Notes under the pieces: model-generated
What the model was told of the DNA's origin: nothing
The model's database searches: none
The model's input: only the letters and a program-made list of their open reading frames with translations
In this document: piece after piece, positions 15,260 to 24,146 of the stretch
Layout of the letters: each line of letters starts with the position of its first letter
Numbering within the stretch: the stretch's first letter is position 1
Made by a program: the position numbers and the translations under genes
From: Planctomycetaceae bacterium
Lineage (GTDB): Bacteria; Planctomycetota; Planctomycetia; Planctomycetales; Planctomycetaceae
Assembly: GCA_028284145.1 (NCBI GenBank)
Contig: JANQSH010000090.1
Span: 1 to 56,000, forward strand
Direction of reading: 5' to 3'
DNA length: 56,000 nt

Positions 15260-17380
15260 TTACGGCGTTTGTTGGCCACGTTGACGAAAGTGAATCTGGT
15301 GCGGGTCGTACATTTGCGGTTGAGCCGATGTTGGAAAAGGTATCCGCTGCGTTCCGCCACCCTGGGGCATTTGCCGCTGTTGTGCGAGCATTTGCTGAGT
15401 CGATCCATACTGGACCTGATGCTGTTGCAGTTGTTGATCATACGCTGAGAGTGCATTTCTCGATTGCGAGGTCGATTGTCCGGAATTCAAACCGGGACGG
15501 AAGGTCGTGCCATCGGCCCAACGCTGCTGATGGTTCGATTGTGCCAGTTGCGATTTCGGAATGTTTGACTGGCTCCAGGCGGAAGTACCGGAGTTCTCGA
15601 CGGCAGAACGGTTTTGTGGTTGTGCTGTACCCGTGACCTGTGAGGGATGTGCGAGTGTCTGCTGGTCAACGCTCATTCCGGGCAAACGTCGAGGCTCCTG
15701 TACAGCATGATGATTTCTCGCGCCCGGAAAATACCGTGTCTGGTGTGCATGTGTGGTGGGTTGCTGACGGGATTTGTTTTGTTCTTCCATCAGTGGCAGC
15801 ATGACACCGGGTCCGGCTCCCATCCCGAAAATGGCGGCGGCACGTTCGCTCGCATCCATGCGACCGCCCGAATTCGGACGGTTATTCAAAGTGCCTGTAT
15901 CTGAGGCCGTTTGTGGTGGCGAAGTATGACTTGTTTGCTGGATGGCGTGTGGCCAGCGTTCAACGCCGGAATTGCCCGGAGGATGTTCGTTGAGGTGCTG
16001 CGGTTGATGGGGCCAGGTCTCCACGCCGGTGTCTTGTGCGGGCCAGACCTGCTGCTGGTTTTGCGGTGAGTGCGTGGAATTCCGCGGGTCCATCTCACGG
16101 CGGGAGGGGTTGATTACCGGCAGGTCATTTCCGGCTGCAACCGATTGCGAACTGGGAGTCGTGTTTGCTCCAGGCCATTGTGGATAACCAACGGCTTGTT
16201 GTGGTGGAGGGGTTGTAACCGGGTTTCTTCGTTCTGGCTGGGTATCCTCGGACATTGTCGACTGCGGATTCCACTGTGGCAGAGTTTGCGAAGTTGGTCC
16301 ATTTGGTCCGGAAGGAGCGGGTCTGTTGTAACCCGCCTGGTTATTGGCGTGTGGGTCGGGAGCCGTCAATTGGTGTGCTGCCTGTGTCGCAGGTTGGTAT
16401 TGCGGCTGGTTTCTGACGGGAGTTCCCTGCGACCAGGGTTTCTGGCCCGCCTGAGCGTCAACGTTCCACGGGTTGTAAGTCGGCGCGAGTTGCGTTCCAG
16501 GTGGGATTTGATCTCGAACATCACGCAAGCGGCGTTCACTGATTGATTGCCGCCGGGCGGCTTCCATCCGTTGCTTCAGTTGGCGTGTCAGATTGTTTGG
16601 TCCGTTGGTGGTGTTGTCCGGCTGCGATTGCAGCACTGGTTGAATTGCAGATGGATTCTGTCCGTCATCTGGTGGGGTTTTCAAACCGGCAAATTGAATA
16701 CCGCCATTCTTATTGGAAAACGGATGCGGATAAGCCTGCGGAGAAACGGGTTGCCCGGTCGCACTGGCGAGCATTTGTTGTGCATCTTTTTCAGTATTGG
16801 CACGACGAAAAGTTGCCAGTGCCCGCCTGGTATCACCCTGCTTCGCGTACAACAGGCCGAGATTATTCAATGACCTCTTGTGGCTGGGTTCGAGTTGCAA
16901 CGCCTGTACGAGATATTTTTCGCTGTCGGTATATCGCTCTTGCAACAGGAAGGAGTACCCGATGTCACTCAACAGCTCGGGGTTATTCGGCTGCAGTTTG
17001 ACGGCATGCAGATAATGCCGTGCCGCCTTGTTGTACTCCTCTTTCAAATCAGCAATGACGCCCAGACGATGATGTGCGACTGCGTTGTCGGGCTGCACTG
17101 AAACCGCATTCGTGTAATGGTGGCGGGCGTCGTCAATCCGTTGTTGCATCATCGCCTGATGCCCATCGGACAGATGTGTTGCCACTTGTTGTGAGGTGGT
17201 CGTGTTGGAACCGGTCGCCAGAGTTGGTGCCAAGGTTGAGGAATGCGATGGCTTGAGGCTGGTGGCGACTTTGTCACCCGCCTTGTTCTTTCGCCAACTG
17301 GTAAAGGAATTGAAGCCACCGCTTTGGCAGCCAACGGCGAATAACATCGGCAACAGCAAAAACGCAATCTGTTTTTTCAT
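15260..17380 (-). CDS. TPR lipoprotein, TadD-like, with long Gln/Pro-rich C-terminal region
   Basis: A 706-residue lipoprotein. The signal ends in the lipobox FAVGC (Cys18). Residues about 75-215 hold four TPR units (for example AVAHHRLGVIADLKEEYNKAARHYLHA and SLNNLGLLYAKQGDTRRALATF). The remaining 480 residues are low-complexity, rich in Gln, Pro, Asn and Ser, and probably disordered. TPR lipoproteins of this kind act as assembly or pilotin-like factors in Tad/Flp pili and secretion systems; the secretin gene 1.5 kb upstream on the same strand supports that role, but it remains an inference. The ATG at 17380 is chosen because it directly begins the signal peptide. Confidence 0.8.
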   Translation of the reverse strand: MKKQIAFLLLPMLFAVGCQSGGFNSFTSWRKNKAGDKVATSLKPSHSSTLAPTLATGSNTTTSQQVATHLSDGHQAMMQQRIDDARHHYTNAVSVQPDNAVAHHRLGVIADLKEEYNKAARHYLHAVKLQPNNPELLSDIGYSFLLQERYTDSEKYLVQALQLEPSHKRSLNNLGLLYAKQGDTRRALATFRRANTEKDAQQMLASATGQPVSPQAYPHPFSNKNGGIQFAGLKTPPDDGQNPSAIQPVLQSQPDNTTNGPNNLTRQLKQRMEAARRQSISERRLRDVRDQIPPGTQLAPTYNPWNVDAQAGQKPWSQGTPVRNQPQYQPATQAAHQLTAPDPHANNQAGYNRPAPSGPNGPTSQTLPQWNPQSTMSEDTQPERRNPVTTPPPQQAVGYPQWPGANTTPSSQSVAAGNDLPVINPSRREMDPRNSTHSPQNQQQVWPAQDTGVETWPHQPQHLNEHPPGNSGVERWPHAIQQTSHTSPPQTASDTGTLNNRPNSGGRMDASERAAAIFGMGAGPGVMLPLMEEQNKSRQQPTTHAHQTRYFPGARNHHAVQEPRRLPGMSVDQQTLAHPSQVTGTAQPQNRSAVENSGTSAWSQSNIPKSQLAQSNHQQRWADGTTFRPGLNSGQSTSQSRNALSAYDQQLQQHQVQYGSTQQMLAQQRQMPQGGGTQRIPFPTSAQPQMYDPHQIHFRQRGQQTP

Positions 17381-17635
17381 GGAATCAACCCGGTCTGGTT
17401 GATGGTGAGAGACTGTCGATCGAAACGATCGGCCCACCGTGAGGAGGAAAGAGAATGTGAGAGTGGAGGTTGTGAGGAATCGTGCTGCTCGAAAGAGCGG
17501 AGGTGAGAGGGAACACGATCATGGAAGCAGAGGAAATTGGATCGGAACTATAGGTTTTCCGTGAAACCATGTCGAGAGAGACTCGACATTTTTCTTAACC
17601 CATGATGAAATATCACATTACAAATAGCCCGACGG

Positions 17636-17819
17636 ATTTTTATCTGTGACGGCTTACGCCCCATCTGGAACGATAATAGAGCAGTTTACCTTCTGGTGTG
17701 ACCTCTCTGGCTCGTGGGAGCCTGTGTTTGTTGGCCGAACGACATCCATCGCGGCACAGAAGAGCGTAATGCGCTCTAGCCGATCGAAAGACGCCACACT
17801 GATCCGTTTACCGTTATAA
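17636..17819 (+). repeat. Repeat family C, copy 2, split by a family A element
   Basis: The two halves (17636-17676 and 17779-17819) together match copy 1 base for base apart from a few substitutions. The break falls in the hairpin loop at a TA, which is present on both sides of the inserted A. Confidence 0.85.
17679..17776 (+). mobile_element. Repeat family A, copy 6, TA/TA flanked, inside repeat C
   Basis: A clean 98-bp copy with TA at 17677-17678 and 17777-17778. Comparison with 15167-15250 shows exact insertion with TA duplication. Confidence 0.93.
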
Positions 17820-17838
17820 AACAACACGTTAACGAACA

Positions 17839-17872
17839 GACGCCACAGATGGAATTTCCATGCTGTGGCGTC
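17839..17872. terminator. Strong hairpin, possible terminator
   Basis: GACGCCACAG (17839-17848) pairs perfectly with CTGTGGCGTC (17863-17872), and inner ATGGA/TCCAT pairing extends the stem. ATTTTGTT follows on the plus strand. It lies 60 bp beyond the stop of the minus-strand OmpA-like gene, where the U-run is weaker. Confidence 0.5.
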
Positions 17873-17933
17873 ATTTTGTTGTCAACTTACTGTAATCTCA
17901 GCAGTTCGTAGTCTGGCCCTGTCTCGATTGACT

Positions 17934-18512
17934 TTAGAATCCGAATCCGGCTCCGCCAAAGGAACCGCTGTTACCGTTGTTAAATCCACCGTTGTCGTTA
18001 CCACCTCGGGTGTTGATGAACTGGTAGTAGTCGATTTCGCCTTCGATCGAATTTGCGCCTTTGGCGTAGGCCGGGGCAACAATCGTCCGCGTTTCGGCAT
18101 CAGGATTACCCAGGTCTGTCAAAATCTGAGCGACGATGGCGCGCCGATGGGCGTCGAGTTCGGGGTCGGCGTTATTGCGACTCCGTTCGATCAACACGGG
18201 AAACGGTGCCGAACGCATCCGTGCACCGATTTCCAGAATGCGGTCTTTCGCATAGGGCGTCAGTTCCGCGGTATTCTCCTTGAAGTCATTGTTGTAGAAC
18301 ACGAAGTCCGAGGCTTCAGCATTGGTCTGCATTTGATGAAAATGCGCACGAATTGTGCTGCCAAGCGGAAGTTTCTCGGGAATGGCGTTACTTCGGAACG
18401 TGGCTCCGGGATTGTACCTCCACGAGAGTTGGGGAGACATGCAACCGGTTGAAATCAGGGCCATTGAACTGAACAGGCCCAAAACGATCCATCGAAAGCG
18501 AAGCTGGGTCAT
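17934..18512 (-). CDS. OmpA-like lipoprotein
   Basis: A 192-residue lipoprotein with the signal LGLFSSMALISTGC (Cys24). Residues about 75-165 resemble a diverged OmpA C-terminal, peptidoglycan-associating domain: ELTPYAKDRILEIGARM, an FPVLIERSRNN segment in place of the usual V-GHTD, then ELDAHRRAIVAQILTDLGNPDAETRTIV. The end is Gly/Asn/Phe-rich. The ATG at 18512 begins the signal peptide; the frame reaches 18578 without conserved content. It lies between the secretin and TPR lipoprotein genes on the same strand and may belong to the same envelope apparatus. Confidence 0.7.
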   Translation of the reverse strand: MTQLRFRWIVLGLFSSMALISTGCMSPQLSWRYNPGATFRSNAIPEKLPLGSTIRAHFHQMQTNAEASDFVFYNNDFKENTAELTPYAKDRILEIGARMRSAPFPVLIERSRNNADPELDAHRRAIVAQILTDLGNPDAETRTIVAPAYAKGANSIEGEIDYYQFINTRGGNDNGGFNNGNSGSFGGAGFGF

Positions 18513-18877
18513 GATTATCCTCACATGCACCAGGTTCCAAGAACGTCGGACGTTGCGAGCGAAGACCAAAGCCTTCACCTCATCATTGACGCAACCGCAT
18601 TCTGTTCTTGAACCAGTCCTGTTTCAGCCATCGGCACAAATTGCGGGTTCGGGCCGGTGACATGACAGTTGCTACCGCTCTCTCCATAAAGCGTGCGCAA
18701 CTGAATTCGGTTCACAACTTTGTTATCGGATGAGCGACGGGAATGTCTTCATCCTGTTCATGGCGTCTTGCTGACGCCTCAGTCTGTCTCAAATTTTCTC
18801 TCACACTGACTATGAGACGTCGTTCTGATTTTTTCTTTTCACCAATCCGGTCCCAATAATAATTGTCGGAAATCGAT
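18513..18877. other. Gene-free spacer with one short hairpin
   Basis: No gene is seen. GGCGTC (18762-18767) and GACGCC (18773-18778) form a small hairpin without a U-run. Confidence 0.5.
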
Positions 18878-20938
18878 CTACTGGCGGTAACCGTTTCTGG
18901 TGGCCGGGAAGCGATGTCCCGTTACCGGATGTTGCTGCTGATACTGTGCCGGCAGAATGTTTTCTGTCTGCTGGCTTTGTCCACTAAACGGGAAGCGGAA
19001 CTTGCTGCCCCCTGTTTGCGAAATCGGGCCACTCATCGGTTGTGCCATCGGTTGCCCTGCGGGAATCGGCTGGATTCCGTGTTGGAGTGGTGCACTGGTT
19101 CCGGGCAACGGCGTTCCATAGCTCGGAGCCGGGTACTGTGGCTGTGGCGACGGTGGCGGTGGAACATGGACGTTACTCGGAATGGGCGAATGCAGCGTTG
19201 ATCCCATGTGAGTGCCGGTGGGCACCGGAGCGATACCCGGTGATGCCGGTGCGGGATTGTAAACGCTGTAGCCAACAGGAATTCCGTGGCCATTGCCACG
19301 ACCGTACGGAGCCAGTTGGTAGTGCTCCAGGTCAGGTGAGCCTTCCGACATGGCGTACTTGTACAATTCAAAGTTGTTGGGATGCGTCACGTACCAGCCC
19401 GGCACAGGCGGCACTTCGTCGGCATCCATCGGTCGTACAATTTCCGGCGAGACGAGGATCAACAATTCGGTTTCATCTTCGGTCGATCGCTTGGCATTGA
19501 AGATCCGCGGGCCGATCCAGGGGAGTTCACCCAGGAACGGAATCCGGTTGATCTCCGTATTCGTCTGTCGTGACAGCAAACCGGCGATGGCAATGGTTTG
19601 CCCTTCACGCAATTGTACGGTCGTCTGCACACGGCGGGAATCGAGTCCCGGCACCCCTCCGACAGAGTTGCCAGAATTGACCGCGCTGAATTCCGGAGCA
19701 ATCCTCATGCGGATCAGATCCTTGTCGATCACAGTTGGTGTCACGATGACCGATGTCCCAAAGCCTCGGAATGTGGTGGATGTTCCCTGTGCACCATCAA
19801 CACCAATGATGGTTGGAACTGCAAATTCGCCCCCGGAAAGAAAACTGGCCGGATGACCGCTCAGAACAGTCAATACAGGTTCGGAGAGAATCTTGGCCGT
19901 GCCGTTTCCAGCCAGCCAGTCCAACAGAATGGAGATTTCTCCGTTCTCGAAAATCCCTGTGAGATTCGCTGCGGCTCCCCCGACAGCCGCCGACACTGCA
20001 TGTCGACCACTGTTAATGAGATAGTCAAAGTCGACCCCCATTCGCCGCAGATGCGATCGGTTCAGTTCCGCGATTCGGACGCGTAACATCACCTGACGAT
20101 CGCCAGGAACTTCCAGCATATTCACAATAAACGATGATGCCAGATCGTCGACACCGTTGCCGAATCGACCACCGTTCCCGGTGCCTCGATCACCGACCGG
20201 TTGCGGTCCGCCCAGGTTGCCATCTTCGTTGATGAACTCACCTCGGACGACTTGCAGGATGCGAGCCGCTTCTTCGGCGTCCCGAGCCTGCCCCTTCACG
20301 ATGATCTTCGAGGAAAGGGGAATCAGATACACTTTACTGTTGGGAAACAGTACGACAAGTTTGCGTTCCAGTTTGCCGTAGTCAATTCGACGCTGGTCAT
20401 CCAGACTCGGATCGCGAATCACTTTGACCAGATAGATCAGCGGTTCGGGACTGTTCTCAAACCAGAGGGTCAATGTCGTTGCCCCCCTCTGTATGCCGAT
20501 GATCGAGATTTCCGTTGGACTGTACTGCACAACGTCAATGACCGTGGGATCGGCAATGGCGGTGCGGACGATGCCTGAGCGGGTGACAATCAACTGGCTG
20601 CGACGCTGAATCACCTCCAGATCCTGCTGCACTTTGGGCATATTCAGAATTTGATGCGGCAGTGGTCGCTCAACCGAATCATCATCGGAGCTCTGAACCT
20701 GTTGAATCTGCGGCTGCATCGCCGCAGGCTGCACCATGTGTGGGTGACCTGTCATCTGAGGTCCGGCAGGAATGTGCTGAACCTGATGTGGTTGCCCAGT
20801 GGGAGGGACATGAAGAATGGGATGATTCTGAGCTTGAACAGCCAACGGCCCTGCCGTTAATCCGCTCAGAACAATCAACACGGGCAGAACGCCCGATTGA
20901 AGGGTCTTCAGCTTCCCAAATTGGCTCGAAATGAACAT
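18878..20938 (-). CDS. Type II/III-type secretin (CpaC/RcpA-like pilus secretin)
   Basis: A 686-residue outer-membrane channel subunit. It has a signal peptide (about 1-36, ending AVQAQ). Next comes the pilus-secretin N-terminal domain (RRSQLIVTRSGIVRTAIADP near 112-131, then IQRGATTLTLWF). A BON/N1-like segment follows (IIVKGQARDAEEAARILQVV). The secretin domain spans roughly 300-515 (ILSEPVLTVLSGHPASFLSGGEF; VQLREGQTIAIAGLL; PFLGELPWIGPRIF; ETELLILVSPEIV). The last 150 residues are Pro/Gly/Gln-rich and not part of the usual secretin, and probably exposed. AGGAG lies 10 nt upstream of the ATG. No Tad ATPase or platform gene is in the window, so the partner machine is unidentified. Confidence 0.9.
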   Translation of the reverse strand: MFISSQFGKLKTLQSGVLPVLIVLSGLTAGPLAVQAQNHPILHVPPTGQPHQVQHIPAGPQMTGHPHMVQPAAMQPQIQQVQSSDDDSVERPLPHQILNMPKVQQDLEVIQRRSQLIVTRSGIVRTAIADPTVIDVVQYSPTEISIIGIQRGATTLTLWFENSPEPLIYLVKVIRDPSLDDQRRIDYGKLERKLVVLFPNSKVYLIPLSSKIIVKGQARDAEEAARILQVVRGEFINEDGNLGGPQPVGDRGTGNGGRFGNGVDDLASSFIVNMLEVPGDRQVMLRVRIAELNRSHLRRMGVDFDYLINSGRHAVSAAVGGAAANLTGIFENGEISILLDWLAGNGTAKILSEPVLTVLSGHPASFLSGGEFAVPTIIGVDGAQGTSTTFRGFGTSVIVTPTVIDKDLIRMRIAPEFSAVNSGNSVGGVPGLDSRRVQTTVQLREGQTIAIAGLLSRQTNTEINRIPFLGELPWIGPRIFNAKRSTEDETELLILVSPEIVRPMDADEVPPVPGWYVTHPNNFELYKYAMSEGSPDLEHYQLAPYGRGNGHGIPVGYSVYNPAPASPGIAPVPTGTHMGSTLHSPIPSNVHVPPPPSPQPQYPAPSYGTPLPGTSAPLQHGIQPIPAGQPMAQPMSGPISQTGGSKFRFPFSGQSQQTENILPAQYQQQHPVTGHRFPATRNGYRQ

Positions 20939-21248
20939 CAGACGTGACTCCTAATCGTCCGCTGCAAATCGGCGCGACCTGTTCCGTACGGTCGTCGTAA
21001 TAGATCCGTCGTGAAAATGCGGTGTTGGTTGTATCGGTTATTCCGGAGAAGAGAATTGAACGGGAACCAACCATTTTTCCGTTTTCACCGCGAAGTCGTA
21101 ATTCAACGATTGTACCCATCACAACAGGCAAGGAATGGGTAAAATGGGCAGAACTGTTCTTCGTTTGACACACAGAAGAAGAACACCAACCGGTGGATTG
21201 CAATGCCGGATGATGCTCAAAACCGTCGCCGGATTCCCATTTTCATGA
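20939..21248. other. Spacer upstream of the secretin gene
   Basis: No gene, repeat copy or convincing promoter was recognised here. Confidence 0.4.
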
Positions 21249-21773
21249 TTACCAGAGGATATTGCGATTTACCGTCGCCGGACCAGGATGATACCAGGGG
21301 CGGCGATAGCTGTAATAAGGTTGCCGAATGTGGCTGCCGGCTGGATACGAAGGACCAGCGTTGTAGCCGGGATTCGTGTAGGAATACATGCCTGGAGTTG
21401 ATTGAGTGTAAGTCGAATATCGGTTCACCGGAAAAAACCGCAGCGGAATTTGCGGATGTACGATCCGGTTCTGACCGGGATATGGAGAGCCAGTCGCGTA
21501 TCCAGGCTGCGGGTAATAAGTGTAACCATTTGTGTATGCCGGCTGGGGCATGGTGTACTGCGTGTAGCCATGCGGAGGTTGAACCCAGGTCGGAGTCGCA
21601 TTCGTTGTGGAGTGCGGATAATCCGGCACCGGCTGCGGGACTGCGTTCTTATTGACCGTCGGAGGTGGCATCTTTCTCGAAAAGTAACCGCCCGGGTAAT
21701 CCGCGGTACAAACCGTTGCAAAGAAACAGCACAACGCAACACAACCAGATACCGATACGAGTTTGCCGAACAT
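21249..21773 (-). CDS. Exported Tyr/Pro-rich protein
   Basis: A 174-residue protein of unknown function. A signal peptide covers about residues 1-26 (KLVSVSGCVALCCFFATVCTA). The mature part is very rich in Tyr, Pro, Gln and Asn (GYTYYPQPGYATG, RQPYYSYRRPWYHPG), without a recognisable domain. The ATG at 21773 follows GGAGGGG. The longer frame to 21851 is translated from a family A repeat and is not credible. It lies upstream of the secretin gene on the same strand and may be an adhesive or surface-associated component, but only composition supports that. Confidence 0.65.
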   Translation of the reverse strand: MFGKLVSVSGCVALCCFFATVCTADYPGGYFSRKMPPPTVNKNAVPQPVPDYPHSTTNATPTWVQPPHGYTQYTMPQPAYTNGYTYYPQPGYATGSPYPGQNRIVHPQIPLRFFPVNRYSTYTQSTPGMYSYTNPGYNAGPSYPAGSHIRQPYYSYRRPWYHPGPATVNRNILW

Positions 21774-21788
21774 CTTTCCCCTCCGAAT

Positions 21789-21870
21789 AGCGAAACAGGC
21801 CAGCGATGGCCGGCCTGGAATCGTAGGCCTCCCACGAGCCAGAGACGTCACACCAAAAAGTAAACTGCTC
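21789..21870 (-). mobile_element. Repeat family A, copy 7, shortened, TA/TA flanked
   Basis: The right half matches the consensus (CACGAGCCAGAGACGTCACACC, in two blocks). The left terminal palindrome is lost or rearranged, giving an 82-bp version. TA is present at 21787-21788 and 21871-21872. It ends 15 bp upstream of the exported protein's start codon. Confidence 0.65.
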
Positions 21871-22082
21871 TAAATAAATTGCCGAAATGAAGGGGCATGC
21901 TTCGGCAAAGCTGGACTCAATTGGATTGAGTATAGCGCAGCGAAGGACCGGGATGTTGTTCCGTTCGATCCACCGACCCACTTTTCCTTCGGGCGAAAAG
22001 AAGAATGTCACACTGTAACGACTGAGCCGATCAGACGTTTTTTGAGGATTGACGGGAGTACAACAATCAAAAGGCCGATATA

Positions 22083-22187
22083 AAGCGTACTACGCTTTCC
22101 TGTGGCTGCGAAGGACAGGATATAGACAGATCTGCAAACATGGGCCTCCACGAGCTGGGAGGCGTCACACGAAAAGGCAAATTGCTC
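22083..22187 (-). mobile_element. Repeat family A, copy 8
   Basis: Minus-strand copy with diverged ends (AAGCGTACTACGCTT). TA flanks the left side and TG the right. It lies between the two exported Tyr/Gln-rich protein genes. Confidence 0.75.
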
Positions 22188-22326
22188 TGAAAATTGTGGT
22201 CTCGGTATGGGATCGCCTTGTGTCACAATCAATGCCGTCAGGGTGCAACGACAGGATGTCCACTGCGCAAATCCCACGGCACGTATCCGCGATTGGATTG
22301 TCTTCATTCGAAATGGAGTTCGAACG

Positions 22327-23004
22327 ATGTTGAGTTCTCTTGGCCCACTTGCCGTCGCGATGGCTTTGGGTGTCGGACCTTACGGGGGTGTTTACGGCGA
22401 TCAGTTGTATCCTTACGACCAGCAGGATCACTGGCTGCACGGTTATCATCAGGAAATTCCAGCTTACGGCGGCTACCACGCCTTTCGCCCATACAACTAC
22501 AAGCATGTCTTCTCGCAGGCTCAAACTGCCGGTGGTTGGGGACATGCCGTCAACCTGCCCTACTCGCAGCAGTTCTGGAATCGCTACCACCAAAACGCTG
22601 CAATGCAGGCACACATGTCCCGCGTGAGTGCGACCGAATATGCGGCTCAACTGGCGCGTATGAAGGCCGAACGGGATTTCGACTACCAGCAGAAGCTGGT
22701 TCAGCAAGGTCAATATCCTCACGCACGGCCGCAACACTGGCGAGGTAGTCAACCGAACCAGGTTGTCGCCAGCGAAACACAGCAACACCTTACTGACTTG
22801 AAGTCGATGCAGGACCAGCTTTCCGAACAATTGCGGGAATTGAAAGCCGTTCAACAGACGACATACCAGCAACAACAGACCACGTCACAAACCGCGACAC
22901 CGCAGCCGGCCTACCCGCAGTATGGCGTGCCTTATCAGCCTCAATTGCAGCAGCCGGTATACGTGCAGCCATCACAACCGGCTCAATACTGGCAACAGCC
23001 GTAG
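22327..23004 (+). CDS. Exported Gln/Tyr-rich protein with helical centre
   Basis: A 225-residue protein of unknown function. The N-terminus (SSLGPLAVAMALGVGPYGGVYG) is a plausible signal peptide. The first third is Tyr/His-rich (YPYDQQDHWLHGYHQ). The middle contains a helical segment (MQDQLSEQLRELKAVQQTTY) and the end is Gln/Pro/Tyr-rich. The ATG at 22327 is chosen because the earlier in-frame codons back to 22207 give no signal peptide. It is divergent from the other Tyr/Pro-rich gene and is followed by a strong terminator. Confidence 0.65.
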   Translation: MLSSLGPLAVAMALGVGPYGGVYGDQLYPYDQQDHWLHGYHQEIPAYGGYHAFRPYNYKHVFSQAQTAGGWGHAVNLPYSQQFWNRYHQNAAMQAHMSRVSATEYAAQLARMKAERDFDYQQKLVQQGQYPHARPQHWRGSQPNQVVASETQQHLTDLKSMQDQLSEQLRELKAVQQTTYQQQQTTSQTATPQPAYPQYGVPYQPQLQQPVYVQPSQPAQYWQQP

Positions 23005-23039
23005 TGCTGCACCGATGAAGACCATTCGATGACATGTCC

Positions 23040-23074
23040 ACGGCTGTGAGAGCGATTTTCACAGCCGTTTTTTT
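23040..23074 (+). terminator. Rho-independent terminator
   Basis: CGGCTGTGA (23041-23049) pairs with TCACAGCCG (23059-23067), directly followed by seven T. It ends the Gln/Tyr-rich gene's transcript. Confidence 0.85.
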
Positions 23075-23144
23075 GCATCGAGTGAAGTACTCTCACCCGT
23101 GTGAGCATATGGCTGTGTTTCCTCTTTGTGTCTTCGTGCCCCTT

Positions 23145-23174
23145 TGTGAGAGACAGCACTGTGAGAGACAACAC
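23145..23174. repeat. 15-bp tandem duplication (one mismatch)
   Basis: TGTGAGAGACAGCAC is followed directly by TGTGAGAGACAACAC in non-coding DNA. Confidence 0.85.
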
Positions 23175-23282
23175 TTTCCCGCAAGAGTGGCCTGGCCGAC
23201 TTGCTCGGCCGAGTGCCGACAGGCACAAGAAGGCCACCTGATCCAATCCAGCCGCGATCGTTACGAGTCGCGGCACGGCGTT

Positions 23283-23346
23283 GTGAAACCAAACCCGCCA
23301 AATGATTGCCGGTTGAGGTTTGTTGGTGGGTTACACTGTGTTTCAC
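23283..23346. repeat. Repeat family E hairpin
   Basis: Outer arms GTGAAAC/GTTTCAC and inner arms AACCCGCCAA/TTGGTGGGTT (nine of ten pairs) form a long cruciform-prone repeat. A decayed relative lies at 5035-5115. Confidence 0.6.
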
Positions 23347-23414
23347 CGATGCTACTGGAACGATATCAATTGTCTGGAAGACCACGCCGAATCGATGCTG
23401 GTCAGAATGCCAAT

Positions 23415-24077
23415 TTACTGGTCGATTGAGCGTCGATGCAATTCACGCGCTGCAAGGAACACCACCGTCCCCAGCGCACCGACAAACGCCAGCGCCATGT
23501 CTTTCTGCGCATCCCACAGATCCCCCTGTTGTCCGTTGTAGGCTTCCGCCTGATGTGGTGCCATGATGACCGAGAGCAGCCATTCAAATATCTCGTAGAT
23601 CGCTCCCAGCGAGACAACCACAAGAACACCGAATGTCACAGACCAAAGGCGCGACATCCGGCCACACTTCCGGCCGAGTTCGGTGGCAGGAATCACAAAC
23701 AGGGCACCGAACAGAAAATGCACGAGCCGATCGTAATGATTCCGTTTCCATCTGAACCATTCGGAAACGGAAGAATCGAAAAGAAACCGCGACCAGTCAT
23801 CGTAAGGCACGAACGAATAAATGTAGCGTGCGCCGAGAATATGCAACCAGAGAAAAAGGACAACACAAATTGCCGAAGCCAGCGACATCCGATCACGCCG
23901 GGCTTCCAGTGCGAGCGTCACCAGAATGATCACTGTGGGGGTGTGCTGCAGAATCTGTTCGCGCGGGTAAATCGGTTGCAGGACTGAAACCACCAAAAGC
24001 AGGGTGGTGATGATGATCAACAGGTGTTTCAGGGTGATGATGATACCTTCCCGTCGGCAAACATTTCTGGCGGCCAA
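23415..24077 (-). CDS. DUF2238 (YjdF-like) integral membrane protein
   Basis: A 220-residue multi-pass inner-membrane protein of the DUF2238 family, whose function is unknown. Five to six hydrophobic segments are visible (LLIIITTLLLVVSVL, TVIILVTLALEA, LASAICVVLFLWLHILGA, FLFGALFVIPATEL, FGVLVVVSLGAIYEIFEWLL, ALAFVGALGTVVFLAA). The family hallmarks YDRLVHF and GQQGDLWDAQKDM are present. The first codon choice (24077) is uncertain by about ten residues. A short direct repeat lies across its upstream region (24085-24116). Confidence 0.82.
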   Translation of the reverse strand: MAARNVCRREGIIITLKHLLIIITTLLLVVSVLQPIYPREQILQHTPTVIILVTLALEARRDRMSLASAICVVLFLWLHILGARYIYSFVPYDDWSRFLFDSSVSEWFRWKRNHYDRLVHFLFGALFVIPATELGRKCGRMSRLWSVTFGVLVVVSLGAIYEIFEWLLSVIMAPHQAEAYNGQQGDLWDAQKDMALAFVGALGTVVFLAARELHRRSIDQ

Positions 24078-24146
24078 CTCTACGTTGATTTCACGTTTAA
24101 GTCGATTTCACGTTTCATTGGTGGATCACTCGGATTCACAATATCA

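Noticed and set aside
23283..23346. Terminator for the gene at 22327
   Set aside because: The hairpin has no U-run and a much better terminator lies at 23040-23074; it is better explained as a dispersed repeat.
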